From the NCBI RefSeq assembly GCF_016806835.2, contig NZ_CP086111.1:1933001-1997000 (forward strand): a stretch of DNA of 64,000 bases, read 5' to 3'. The position numbers and the translations under genes were made by a program. The stretch is from Skermanella rosea. Lineage in GTDB: Bacteria > Pseudomonadota > Alphaproteobacteria > Azospirillales > Azospirillaceae. Below are positions 10,669 through 18,922 of this stretch, one piece after another. The stretch's first letter is position 1. Each line of letters opens with the position of its first letter. Under the pieces are notes generated by a model. It saw nothing but the letters and a program-made list of their open reading frames with translations, was not told the DNA's origin and did not search any database.

Positions 10669-11102
10669 AGCCGTTCACCGACAGGAGCGGTGCCGAGATC
10701 CGTTTCCGGTGCGAACCGGATCTCGGCACCGCCGAGTTCATCGACGTCCTGCGCCGCTCCGGCCTGGCCGAGCGCCGCCCGGTCGATCAGCCAGAGCGGA
10801 TTTCCCGGATGCTGGCGAAGGCGGACCTGATCGTCACCGCGCGCGATGGGGACAATCTGGTCGGCGTCGCCCGGTCGGTGACCGATTTCAGCTATTGCTG
10901 CTATCTGTCCGACCTGGCGGTGGACCGGCAATGGCAGGGACGGGGCATCGGCCGGGCATTGATGGCCCGGACGCGGACCGCCGCGGGTGGCGACGCCGTG
11001 CGCTGCATCCTGCTGTCGGCCCCCTCAGCGATCGAATTCTACGAAAAGGTGGGGCTGGAACGGCATCCCGACTGTTTCGACTTCACCAACCTGCACGATT
11101 GA
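10656..11102 (+). CDS. GNAT family N-acetyltransferase
   Basis: The 148-aa product matches the GNAT fold. Motif A is DRQWQGRGIGRALMARTRTAA, with the acetyl-CoA pyrophosphate loop QGRGIG, followed by the late-strand pattern AIEFYEKVGLERHPD. The start is TTG at 10656 inside the end of the DUF1127 gene; no ATG precedes the conserved core. PhzF follows 19 nt later. Substrate is unknown; small GNATs of this kind often acetylate amines, amino acids or antibiotics. Confidence 0.88.
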   Translation: MAHLKPFTDRSGAEIRFRCEPDLGTAEFIDVLRRSGLAERRPVDQPERISRMLAKADLIVTARDGDNLVGVARSVTDFSYCCYLSDLAVDRQWQGRGIGRALMARTRTAAGGDAVRCILLSAPSAIEFYEKVGLERHPDCFDFTNLHD

Positions 11103-11121
11103 GACCCGAACGAGAGACGCC

Positions 11122-11922
11122 ATGAGCCAACGGATTTATCAGGTCGATGCCTTCACCGACACGGTCTTCGCCGGCAATCCGGCGGCGGTGATGCCGCTGG
11201 ACATCTGGCTGCCGGACGGCACGCTCCAGGACCTCGCGGCGGAGAACAATCTGGCCGAAACGGCCTTCTTCGTCCCGGAGGGGCAGGAGGGCTACCGGCT
11301 GCGCTGGTTCACGCCGACCACCGAGGTCGACCTGTGCGGCCACGCCACCCTGGCTTCCGCCTATGTCATCATGTCGATCCTGCGTCCCGGCACGGAGCGG
11401 GTCGAGTTCGCCACCCAGGTCGCCGGCAACCTGACGGTGACCCGGCGCGGCGACCTCTACACGCTCGATTTCCCGGCCCGTCCGCCCGAGCGGCCGGCAG
11501 AGGATCAGGACGCCGTCCGCGCCGATCTCGCCGCGGCGCTCGGCGGTCCGGTTCCGTCCGACCTGCTGACCGCCCGCGACTACATGGTCGTCTACGACGA
11601 CGCGGCGTCCATCGCGTCCCTCAAGCCGGATATGGGGGCGCTTTCCCGGCTGGACCGGGGCGTGCTGGTGACGGCGCCGGGCAGCGACGTCGATTTCGTG
11701 TCGCGCTTCTTCGCCCCGCATCACGGCATCCCGGAGGACCCGGTCACCGGCTCGACCCACTGCACGCTGGCGCCCTACTGGGCCGAACGGCTGGGCAAGA
11801 CCGAATTGTCCGCGCGCCAGCTCTCCGCCCGAGGGGGGCAATTGTGGTGCGAGCTGCGCGGCGACCGGGTGATGATCTCCGGCAAGGCCATTCTCTACAT
11901 GGAAGGCACCGTCTACCTGTGA
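11122..11922 (+). CDS. PhzF family epimerase/isomerase
   Basis: A 266-aa protein of the diaminopimelate-epimerase-like fold. It starts YQVDAFTDTVFAGNPAAVMPL, has the catalytic Glu in NNLAETAFF, then DLCGHATLASAYV and the C-terminal EDPVTGSTHCTLAPYW. PhzF proteins isomerise a diene such as dihydro-hydroxyanthranilate, but most genomic homologues lack phenazine genes and have unknown substrates. No phz genes occur here. It is flanked by two GNAT genes and overlaps the second by 4 nt (GTGA). The first GNAT frame also runs past its own stop here, but only as a shadow. Confidence 0.92.
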   Translation: MSQRIYQVDAFTDTVFAGNPAAVMPLDIWLPDGTLQDLAAENNLAETAFFVPEGQEGYRLRWFTPTTEVDLCGHATLASAYVIMSILRPGTERVEFATQVAGNLTVTRRGDLYTLDFPARPPERPAEDQDAVRADLAAALGGPVPSDLLTARDYMVVYDDAASIASLKPDMGALSRLDRGVLVTAPGSDVDFVSRFFAPHHGIPEDPVTGSTHCTLAPYWAERLGKTELSARQLSARGGQLWCELRGDRVMISGKAILYMEGTVYL

Positions 11923-12374
11923 CCGGCGTCCCGATCACCGAGGCGGCCGGGGAGGAAGACCTCCGCGCCGTGCGTGCCCTCCTGCTGGACTACGGCAGGG
12001 CGATGGACTTCGCCATCTGCTTCAAGGGATACGAGCGCGAGGTCGCAGCCCTTCCCGGCCTGTGGCTGCTGGCCCGGCAGGACGGGGAGCCCGTCGGCGT
12101 GGTCGGCCTCTCCGCGCCGGCCGAGGCGGGCGGCGACTGCGAGATGCGGCGGCTCTATGTCCGCGACGACCGGCGCGGGACCGGGCTGGGGCGTCGCCTG
12201 TGCGAGGCGGCTCTGGATGAAGCGCGCCGGCGCGGCTATACCGGTATGCATCTGGAGACGCTGCCGTCGATGGCCGCAGCCCTGGGGCTTTACCGCTCGC
12301 TGGGCTTCGAGCCCGTTCCGCCCGGGGATGGCGGGGCATCCGACGGCATCATCCACCTGACCAAGAGGCTGTGA
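11919..12374 (+). CDS. GNAT family N-acetyltransferase
   Basis: Second GNAT of the cluster, 151 aa, with motif A MRRLYVRDDRRGTGLGRRLCEAALDEA and the tail GLYRSLGFEPVPP. The GTG start at 11919 overlaps the phzF stop. It resembles the acetyltransferases found beside PhzF-like and amino-acid-modifying genes, which suggests the two enzymes act on the same small molecule (inference). The MaoC gene starts 32 nt after its stop, or overlaps it if GTG 12371 is used. Confidence 0.88.
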   Translation: MTGVPITEAAGEEDLRAVRALLLDYGRAMDFAICFKGYEREVAALPGLWLLARQDGEPVGVVGLSAPAEAGGDCEMRRLYVRDDRRGTGLGRRLCEAALDEARRRGYTGMHLETLPSMAAALGLYRSLGFEPVPPGDGGASDGIIHLTKRL

Positions 12375-12406
12375 CCGCGGCCCGACACCGGGGAGAAACC
12401 AAGCGC

Positions 12407-12871
12407 ATGAAGTCGATGTTCTTCGAGGATTTTCAGGTCGGCGACCGGTTCGGGACGGCGGGTGTCACCCTGACCGAGGCGCAGATCATCGATTTCGCGC
12501 TGATGTACGACCCGCAGCCGTTCCACATGGATGCCGTTGCCGCCGCCAACGGACCCTTCGGCGGCCTGATCGCCAGCGGCTTCCAGACCCTGGCGCTGAC
12601 CTTCCGCCTGCTGCGCGACACCGGCATCATCCATGACAGCAGCATGGGCGGCAGTGGCGGCGACCAGCTCCGCTGGCTCCGCCCGGTCCGGCCCGGCGAT
12701 ACGCTGAAGGTAGTTGTCGAAGTAACTGAAGTTCAGCCATCCCGCAGCCGCGACGACCGGGGGCGAGTCCGCCTTCAATACAATACTTATAATCAGCGGG
12801 ACGAACCAGTACTTAGTATTCTATTGGATCACATTATTGCCCGCAGGACTCCCGAAACGATCTCCGTCTAA
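12407..12871 (+). CDS. MaoC-like hotdog-fold dehydratase
   Basis: A 154-aa hotdog protein with the hydratase-2 pattern YDPQPFHMD and FGGLIASGFQTLAL, typical of (R)-specific enoyl-CoA hydratases and related MaoC proteins. ATG 12407 follows a GGGGAGA ribosome site; GTG 12371, overlapping the upstream stop, is possible. The last 50 or so codons are unusually AT-rich for this window (runs such as CTT CAA TAC AAT ACT TAT AAT and AGT ATT CTA TTG), while the first two thirds have normal high-GC codons. The 3' end may have been replaced or may hold a control element. Confidence 0.9.
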   Translation: MKSMFFEDFQVGDRFGTAGVTLTEAQIIDFALMYDPQPFHMDAVAAANGPFGGLIASGFQTLALTFRLLRDTGIIHDSSMGGSGGDQLRWLRPVRPGDTLKVVVEVTEVQPSRSRDDRGRVRLQYNTYNQRDEPVLSILLDHIIARRTPETISV

Positions 12872-12936
12872 GTTCTATTATTTATCTGCCCAGATAGTGT
12901 ATACATGACTTCCTCAGAAGTGGGGGTGGCGCTCGC

Positions 12937-14658
12937 ATGCCTGACCGCACGTCCGTCGAAGTCAGTGTCGAATACGAGATGCACATGCTCCAGGACGGGG
13001 CATGGCAGCCTGCGGTCGAGTCGCCGTCCGCCGCGACGCTGCTGAAGGCGGCGGAAAAGGTGCTGGCGCTGCGGGGGCTGGACGGGGTGCGCGTGGTTCG
13101 CGCCACCCGCTTCGGCGGGTTCGACCACTCCGACCGCACGATCCTGTTGAAATGGGTGGCGCCCGGCCGGACCGATCCCGATCCCGCCGGCCTGCCGACG
13201 CTGGGCGCCCGAACGCCCTGCCGCACCCGTCAGGATTTCCAACGGGAGCAGACCCGCGACGACATCCGGGTCCTGCTCGCCCGGTTCCTGGAACCGCGCC
13301 GGATGACTCCGCTGGAGCTGATCCACTCCGTCAGGCACACCACGGAGCTTGCCTCCGGCAAAAGCATGGTGGAGGGGGCGATCCAGCGCGCCGCGATGGC
13401 CCAGGTCCAGGGCGCCAAGGACGCGTCCAAGGCCAGCAAGGCGCGCTATATCGAGTTGATCGACACGGTCCACAAGGTGATCGAGGCGTTGCACGCCGAC
13501 GACCGCAAGCACTCCATCCCGCAGATCGAGGCAGGCAAGTTCCTCGCCGTGGTCTGGGAGATCGAGAGCCGGTTTCCCGATGCCGAAGATTTTTCCTACC
13601 ACTGCCTGCGCGCCCTGACCCGCTACCTGATGGGGGCGGGCAGCTGGGGGGAGAAGCTGTCGCGGTTGGTCCTGCTGGTCCAGCCCGGCCTGGAGATCCG
13701 GCACTACAGGCTGCTCGACATGCTCGCGGCGGAGATTCTCGACGCGCCGCCGAGCCTGCGGGAGCTGCGGGGCGGACGGCTGCGGCCGGACCAGACGGTG
13801 ATCCTGCTGGCCGAACTGCATGCCGGCACCTTCGCCTATCCGGACGGCGGAGCGCTGATCGGGCTCGCCCAGCTCAACACGCTGATGAAGGCGAACCTGC
13901 TGCCTCGGTGCCGCACGGTGCTGCGCCGCCGGCTGCTGGCCGAACTCTCCGGTCGGTCGGCCCTGCGGCCCGACGAAGGCCTGTTCCAGGAGATCGAGGC
14001 GGTCGGCGCGCTCGGCCGCTGGCTGTCCGAGGTAAATCCCGGGCTCGGCGCCGACGAGGAGATCCGGGCGACCCTCGAGCAGCGAATCGGCGCCGTCCTC
14101 ACCGAGGCGCGGGTCGCCACCGAACTGGAAGGGCTGCGCACCCGGTCGGAGCGGATCGACCGGCTCAGCCGCCTGATCCGCATGGTTCCCGGCGAGCGGG
14201 ACAAGACAAGGCTGCGGCGGCATCTCGCGGCTCTGATGGAGCCCGAGCCGCTGCTCCGCGAGACGGTCGGGGGTCGCAGGAGCGTGGTCGAGACGGTGGA
14301 GGCGCTGGTCGATCTCCAGTCCTCGATCCGTCTGGCCGGCTTGGCCGACGATGCGGCGGCGCCGGTCCTTGAGGAGTTGGACGGCGCCGTGTTCGAGGCG
14401 CTCCGCAACGGCGTGATGGGCGTGAAGAAGCCGCTGGCGGAACGGATCGCCGTGCTGTTGAAGGTCTGCGGGCAGGTCAGCTTCCCGGAGGGCCGAGCCC
14501 GCACCTTCGTCGCCGAAACGCTGGAGCGCGCCATGAAGAGCCCCGACTTCCAGACCACCTGGGCCAAACGCTTCGGCAGCGAGGCGGAGCGGAAGCAGGG
14601 CATGGCCAAGCTTCAGTCGGCGCTGTGGTCCGTGGGCTTCCCCGGCGCCGCCGCCTGA
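12937..14658 (+). CDS. Conserved-looking protein of unknown function, 573 aa
   Basis: I do not recognise this family. The frame is long, has normal codon use and ends cleanly. An N-terminal stretch to about residue 80 looks like a small alpha/beta domain (VEVSVEYEMHMLQDGAWQP; FDHSDRTILLKWV), and a gap in similarity to known folds follows. From residue 90 on it is predicted mainly helical, rich in Leu, Arg and Glu, with no signal peptide, TM segment or enzyme motif. The first part could describe a response to a quantity reported as an angle or value, but this is only an impression. It follows the AT-rich 3' end of the MaoC gene. Confidence 0.75.
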   Translation: MPDRTSVEVSVEYEMHMLQDGAWQPAVESPSAATLLKAAEKVLALRGLDGVRVVRATRFGGFDHSDRTILLKWVAPGRTDPDPAGLPTLGARTPCRTRQDFQREQTRDDIRVLLARFLEPRRMTPLELIHSVRHTTELASGKSMVEGAIQRAAMAQVQGAKDASKASKARYIELIDTVHKVIEALHADDRKHSIPQIEAGKFLAVVWEIESRFPDAEDFSYHCLRALTRYLMGAGSWGEKLSRLVLLVQPGLEIRHYRLLDMLAAEILDAPPSLRELRGGRLRPDQTVILLAELHAGTFAYPDGGALIGLAQLNTLMKANLLPRCRTVLRRRLLAELSGRSALRPDEGLFQEIEAVGALGRWLSEVNPGLGADEEIRATLEQRIGAVLTEARVATELEGLRTRSERIDRLSRLIRMVPGERDKTRLRRHLAALMEPEPLLRETVGGRRSVVETVEALVDLQSSIRLAGLADDAAAPVLEELDGAVFEALRNGVMGVKKPLAERIAVLLKVCGQVSFPEGRARTFVAETLERAMKSPDFQTTWAKRFGSEAERKQGMAKLQSALWSVGFPGAAA

Positions 14659-14825
14659 CCGGCCCCGGTCGAAATGGCGACGTTCTCTTGCTAATTATCT
14701 TGTGCCGCCATGCCGTGGGCGCGGAACGGAATTGCGCCGTTGATTTGGTCCAGGGCGGTATCTAGTATCCGCGCCGGGCCACAACCCCCCAACGGGTTGC
14801 AACTATTCTGCAAGGAATAGCCTCC

Positions 14826-15989
14826 ATGAAGCCGACTGCGCGGCCAAAGAACACCCATTTCTCCTCCGGTCCCTGTGCGAAGCGTCCTGGCTGGACGCTG
14901 GAAGCGCTCTCCGACGCGCTGCTCGGCCGGTCCCATCGCTCCAAGCCCGGCAAGGCCAAGCTGGCCGAGGTGATCGAGCTCAGCCGGTCGATCCTCGGCA
15001 TTCCCGCCGACTACCGCATCGGCATCGTCCCGGCCTCCGACACCGGCGCCGTCGAGATGGCGCTGTGGTCGCTGCTGGGCGCCCGGCCGGTCGACATGCT
15101 GGCTTGGGAAAGCTTCGGCAAGGACTGGGTGACCGACGTGGTCAAGCAGCTGAAGCTGGACGACACCCGGACGCTCCAGGCCGATTACGGCTCGCTGCCC
15201 GACCTGTCCCAGGTCGATTTCGGCCATGACGTGGTGTTCACCTGGAACGGCACCACCTCGGGCGTGCGCGTGCCCGACGGCGACTGGATCCCGGCCGGCC
15301 GCGACGGCCTGACGATCTGCGACGCCACCTCGGCCGCCTTCGCGATGGACCTGCCCTGGGACAAGCTGGACGTGGTCACCTGGTCCTGGCAGAAGGTGCT
15401 GGGCGGGGAGGCGCAGCACGGCATGCTGGTGCTCAGCCCGCGCGCCGTGGCCCGGCTGGAGAGCTACAAGCCGTCCTGGCCGATGCCCAAGATCTTCCGC
15501 ATGACCAAGGACGGCAAGCTCAACGAGGGCATCTTCAAGGGCGAGACGATCAACACGCCGTCCATGCTGGCGGTGGAGGACGCGATCGACGGCCTGAAAT
15601 GGGCCCAGTCGGTCGGCGGCCTTCCCGGCCTGATCGAGCGTTCCGAAAGCAACCTCCGCGCGCTGGCCGACTGGGTCGCCCGGACGCCCTGGATCGATTT
15701 CCTGGCGGTCGAGCCGTCGATCCGCTCCTGCACCTCGATCTGCCTGAAGATCGTAGATCCGCAGATCACCGCGCTGGACGCCGCCGCCCAGGCCGACGTC
15801 GCCAAGAAGGTCGCGGCCCTGCTGGAGAAGGAGGGTGTCGCCCTGGATGCCGCCTCATACCGCGACGCGCCTCCCGGCCTGCGGATCTGGGGCGGCGCCA
15901 CCATCGACCGGAGCGACATCGAAGCCCTGATCCCGTGGATCGAGTGGGCCTTCGAGACCGTCAAGTCGGAAACCGTCAAGGCCGGCTGA
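14826..15989 (+). CDS. serC: Phosphoserine aminotransferase SerC
   Basis: PLP enzyme converting 3-phosphohydroxypyruvate and glutamate to phosphoserine. The 387-aa protein begins [22 protein letters not shown] and has the PLP-lysine region [17 protein letters not shown], features of the alphaproteobacterial/archaeal-type SerC rather than the E. coli type. The start follows an AAGGAATAGCC leader. serA follows 20 nt later, so both steps of serine synthesis are co-transcribed. The 167-nt gap upstream should hold the promoter; I see no attenuator. Confidence 0.96.
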   Translation: MKPTARPKNTHFSSGPCAKRPGWTLEALSDALLGRSHRSKPGKAKLAEVIELSRSILGIPADYRIGIVPASDTGAVEMALWSLLGARPVDMLAWESFGKDWVTDVVKQLKLDDTRTLQADYGSLPDLSQVDFGHDVVFTWNGTTSGVRVPDGDWIPAGRDGLTICDATSAAFAMDLPWDKLDVVTWSWQKVLGGEAQHGMLVLSPRAVARLESYKPSWPMPKIFRMTKDGKLNEGIFKGETINTPSMLAVEDAIDGLKWAQSVGGLPGLIERSESNLRALADWVARTPWIDFLAVEPSIRSCTSICLKIVDPQITALDAAAQADVAKKVAALLEKEGVALDAASYRDAPPGLRIWGGATIDRSDIEALIPWIEWAFETVKSETVKAG

Positions 15990-16009
15990 CCCGGAAGGAA
16001 GGTACTGGA

Positions 16010-17587
16010 ATGCCCAAGGTCCTTATTTCGGACAGCCTGAGCCCGCGCGCGGTCGAGATCTTCCGCGAGCGCGGCGTCGAGGTGGACGTCAAGACCGGCC
16101 TCAAGCCGGACGAGCTGAAGGAGATCATCGGCGGCTACGATGGCCTGGCGATCCGCTCCGCCACCAAGGTGACGAAGGAAATCCTGTCCGCCGCGTCCAG
16201 CCTGAAGGTGGTCGGCCGGGCCGGTATCGGGGTGGACAACGTGGACATCCCGGCCGCCACGGCGCGCGGCGTCGTCGTGATGAACACGCCGTTCGGCAAC
16301 TCCATCACCACGGCCGAGCACGCCATCGCCATGATGTTCGCGCTCGCCCGGGAGATTCCGGCGGCCAACGCCTCGACCCACGCCGGCAAGTGGGAGAAGA
16401 ACCGCTTCATGGGCGTCGAGCTGACCGCCAAGGTGCTGGGCGTGGTCGGCTGCGGCAATATCGGTTCGATCGTCGCCGACCGGGCGCTCGGCCTGAAGAT
16501 GCGTGTCGTGGCCTACGACCCGTTCCTCAGCCACGAGCGGGCGGTCGATCTGGGCGTGGAGAAGGTGGAGCTGGACGACCTGCTGGCCCGCGCCGACTTC
16601 ATCACCCTGCACACGCCGCTGACCGACGGCACCCGCAACCTGCTCAACGCCGAGTCGCTGGCGAAATGCCGGAAAGGCGTCCGGATCATCAACTGCGCGC
16701 GCGGCGGCCTGATCGTCGAGGAGGACCTGAAGGCGGCGATCGAGAGCGGCCATGTGGCGGGCGCCGCCCTCGACGTGTTCGCGGCGGAGCCGGCCAAGGA
16801 GAATCAGCTGTTCGGCATGGAGCAGGTGATCTGCACTCCCCATCTGGGCGCCAGCACCACCGAGGCGCAGGAGAACGTGGCGCTCCAGGTGGCGGAGCAG
16901 ATGGCGGACTACCTCGTCTCCGGCGCCGTGGTCAACGCGCTCAACATGCCGTCCGTCTCGGCCGAGGACGCGCCCAAGCTGCGGCCCTACATGCAGCTCG
17001 CCGAACAGCTCGGCAGCTTCGCCGGCCAGATCACCGAGAGCGGCCTGAAGGGCGTCACCGTCGAGTACGAGGGGCACGTCGCGGAGCTGAACACCCGGCC
17101 GCTGACCGCCCTGGTCCTGATGGGCCTGCTGAAGCCGCTGCTGGACAGCGTCAACATGGTCAACGCCCCGGTGATCGCGCGCGAGCGCGACATCGAGATC
17201 GCGGAGACCAAGCGCGAGCGGGCCAGCGACTACCAGACCCTGATGCGCGTGATCGTCCACACCGAGCAGCGCAGCCGGTCCCTGACCGGCACCCTGTTCG
17301 GCGGCGAGAAGCCCCGGATCGTCGGCATCGAGGAGGTGCCGATCGAGGCAGAGCTGTCCAACCACATGCTGTTCATCCGCAACGAGGACAAGCCCGGCTT
17401 CATCGGCCATCTCGGCACCACGCTGGGGAGCGCCGGAGTGAACGTCGCGACCTTCCACCTGGGCCGCACCGCCCCGGGGGAGAACGCGATCGCCCTGGTG
17501 TCGGTCGACCAGCAGATCAGCGACGAGCTTCTGCACAGGATCGGCACCCTGCCCAGCGTCGTCCGGGCCAGGGCGCTGAGTTTCTGA
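16010..17587 (+). CDS. serA: D-3-phosphoglycerate dehydrogenase SerA
   Basis: First enzyme of serine synthesis, oxidising 3-phosphoglycerate with NAD. The 525-aa protein is the long type. The catalytic and NAD domains carry VVGCGNIGSIVADRALGL, the catalytic Arg in NCARGGLIVEE and His in CTPHLGAST. An intervening allosteric substrate-binding domain comes next, and a C-terminal ACT domain starts at about residue 450 (HMLFIRNEDKPGFIGHLG), the usual site of serine feedback. ATG 16010 has GGAAGG just upstream. A hairpin repeat follows 15 nt after the stop. Confidence 0.97.
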   Translation: MPKVLISDSLSPRAVEIFRERGVEVDVKTGLKPDELKEIIGGYDGLAIRSATKVTKEILSAASSLKVVGRAGIGVDNVDIPAATARGVVVMNTPFGNSITTAEHAIAMMFALAREIPAANASTHAGKWEKNRFMGVELTAKVLGVVGCGNIGSIVADRALGLKMRVVAYDPFLSHERAVDLGVEKVELDDLLARADFITLHTPLTDGTRNLLNAESLAKCRKGVRIINCARGGLIVEEDLKAAIESGHVAGAALDVFAAEPAKENQLFGMEQVICTPHLGASTTEAQENVALQVAEQMADYLVSGAVVNALNMPSVSAEDAPKLRPYMQLAEQLGSFAGQITESGLKGVTVEYEGHVAELNTRPLTALVLMGLLKPLLDSVNMVNAPVIARERDIEIAETKRERASDYQTLMRVIVHTEQRSRSLTGTLFGGEKPRIVGIEEVPIEAELSNHMLFIRNEDKPGFIGHLGTTLGSAGVNVATFHLGRTAPGENAIALVSVDQQISDELLHRIGTLPSVVRARALSF

Positions 17588-17601
17588 GGTCGCTGTATGC
17601 A

Positions 17602-17704
17602 ATCGTAGGTCGGCCTTCGCCGTCAGGCGAACGCCGACACCATGTGCCGACGCTCCCGCCGGGGGTGTCGGCGTCGGCCCTGCGGGCCGAGGCCGACCTA
17701 CGAT
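17602..17704. repeat. REP-like inverted hairpin pair, family B, copy 1
   Basis: The outer arms ATCGTAGGTCGGCC (17602-17615) and its reverse complement (17691-17704) are perfect. Inner arms ACGCCGACACC (17631-17641) and GGTGTCGGCGT (17664-17674) nest inside. Each half forms a hairpin on a GTAG foot: GTCGGC, an unpaired C, a variable stem, then the complement with an opposing C. It fills the space between convergent serA and the alcohol dehydrogenase gene and may also act as a bidirectional terminator. Confidence 0.85.
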
Positions 17705-17723
17705 ATTCCGGCGTGCTGGACCA

Positions 17724-18851
17724 TCAGAACATCACGAGCTGGCGCACGGCGGTGCCGTCCGCCAGCTTGTCGAACGCCTCGTTGATCTCGTCCAGCCGGA
17801 TCCGCTCGCTCATCAGGGCGTCCACCGGCAGCTTGCCCTTCTTGAACATCCGGATGTAGCGGGGGATATCCCGCTTGGGCACGCCGCCGCCCAGGTAGCT
17901 GCCCTTCAGCGTCCTCTCCTCCGCGACCAGCGAGACCGCCGGGATCGACATCATCTTGGCGGGATTGGCGAGGCCGGAGGACACCGTCGTGCCGCCGCGC
18001 CGGGTGATCCGGTAGGCCATCTCCAGCGCCGGGGCCGAGCCCGCCATCTCGAAGGCGTAATTCACGCCGCCGCCGGTCGCCTGTTTGATCCGGGCCTCCA
18101 CGTCGGGCGTCCTGGCGTTGAAGACGTCGGTCGCACCCAATTGCCGGGCCAGGTCCAGCTTGCGGTCGATCATGTCGATGGCGACGACCCGGTCGGCCCC
18201 GGCCATGATGCAGCCCAGCATGGCGTTCAGCCCGACGCCGCCCAGGCCGATCACCGCCACGCTGGCGCCGGCGAAGACCTTGGCCGTATTGACCACCGCG
18301 CCGACGCCGGTCAGCACGGCGCAGCCGAACAGCGCCGCCTCGTCGAACGGGATGGTATCGTCGATCTTCACGGCGGACCGGGCGGAGACCACGGCGAACT
18401 CGGCGAAGGCCGAGACCCCGACATGGTGGTGGACCGGCTGGCCCTGCGGACCGGTGATCCGCATGCCGCCGCCCAGCAGCGTGCCGGCGCCGTTGGCCGC
18501 GGCACCGGGCTCGCACAGGGCCGGCCGGCCCTCGGAGCAGGGGCCGCACAGCCCGCAGCTCGGCACGAAGACCAGGGCGACATGGTCGCCCGGGCGGAAC
18601 TCCTCGACGCCGTCGCCGATCTGCTCGACGATGCCGGCCGCCTCGTGCCCAAGCGCCATGGGCATCGGCCGGGGCCGGTCGCCGTTGATGACGGAAAGGT
18701 CGGAATGGCACAGGCCGGCGGCTTTGATCCGGACCAGCATTTCCCCGCGGCCGGGTGGTGCCAGCTCGACCTCCTCGATATGCAGCGGCTTGCTGTCCGC
18801 ATAGGGCCTGGGAAGCCCGATCTCGTGCAGTACGGCGGCCTTGGCCCTCAT
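17724..18851 (-). CDS. Zinc-dependent alcohol dehydrogenase
   Basis: A 375-aa medium-chain dehydrogenase. The catalytic zinc site has the first Cys in GLCHSDLSV and the GHEAAG motif. The structural zinc lobe has four Cys in PSCGLCGPCSEGRPALC. The Rossmann motif is VAVIGLGGVGLNAMLG. It resembles the class-III/aryl-alcohol-type subgroup rather than simple ethanol dehydrogenases, but the substrate cannot be told. ATG 18851 gives MRAKAAVLHEIG; the frame is open upstream but that part overlaps the next gene antiparallel region. It follows the hydrolase gene by about 70 nt on the same strand. Confidence 0.93.
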   Translation of the reverse strand: MRAKAAVLHEIGLPRPYADSKPLHIEEVELAPPGRGEMLVRIKAAGLCHSDLSVINGDRPRPMPMALGHEAAGIVEQIGDGVEEFRPGDHVALVFVPSCGLCGPCSEGRPALCEPGAAANGAGTLLGGGMRITGPQGQPVHHHVGVSAFAEFAVVSARSAVKIDDTIPFDEAALFGCAVLTGVGAVVNTAKVFAGASVAVIGLGGVGLNAMLGCIMAGADRVVAIDMIDRKLDLARQLGATDVFNARTPDVEARIKQATGGGVNYAFEMAGSAPALEMAYRITRRGGTTVSSGLANPAKMMSIPAVSLVAEERTLKGSYLGGGVPKRDIPRYIRMFKKGKLPVDALMSERIRLDEINEAFDKLADGTAVRQLVMF

Positions 18852-18922
18852 CGCTTCCCCCTCGGCTATTGGTCTCCTTACCTCATGAATAGCGCATTCC
18901 GCCGGCCGCACGGGCGGAAAAT

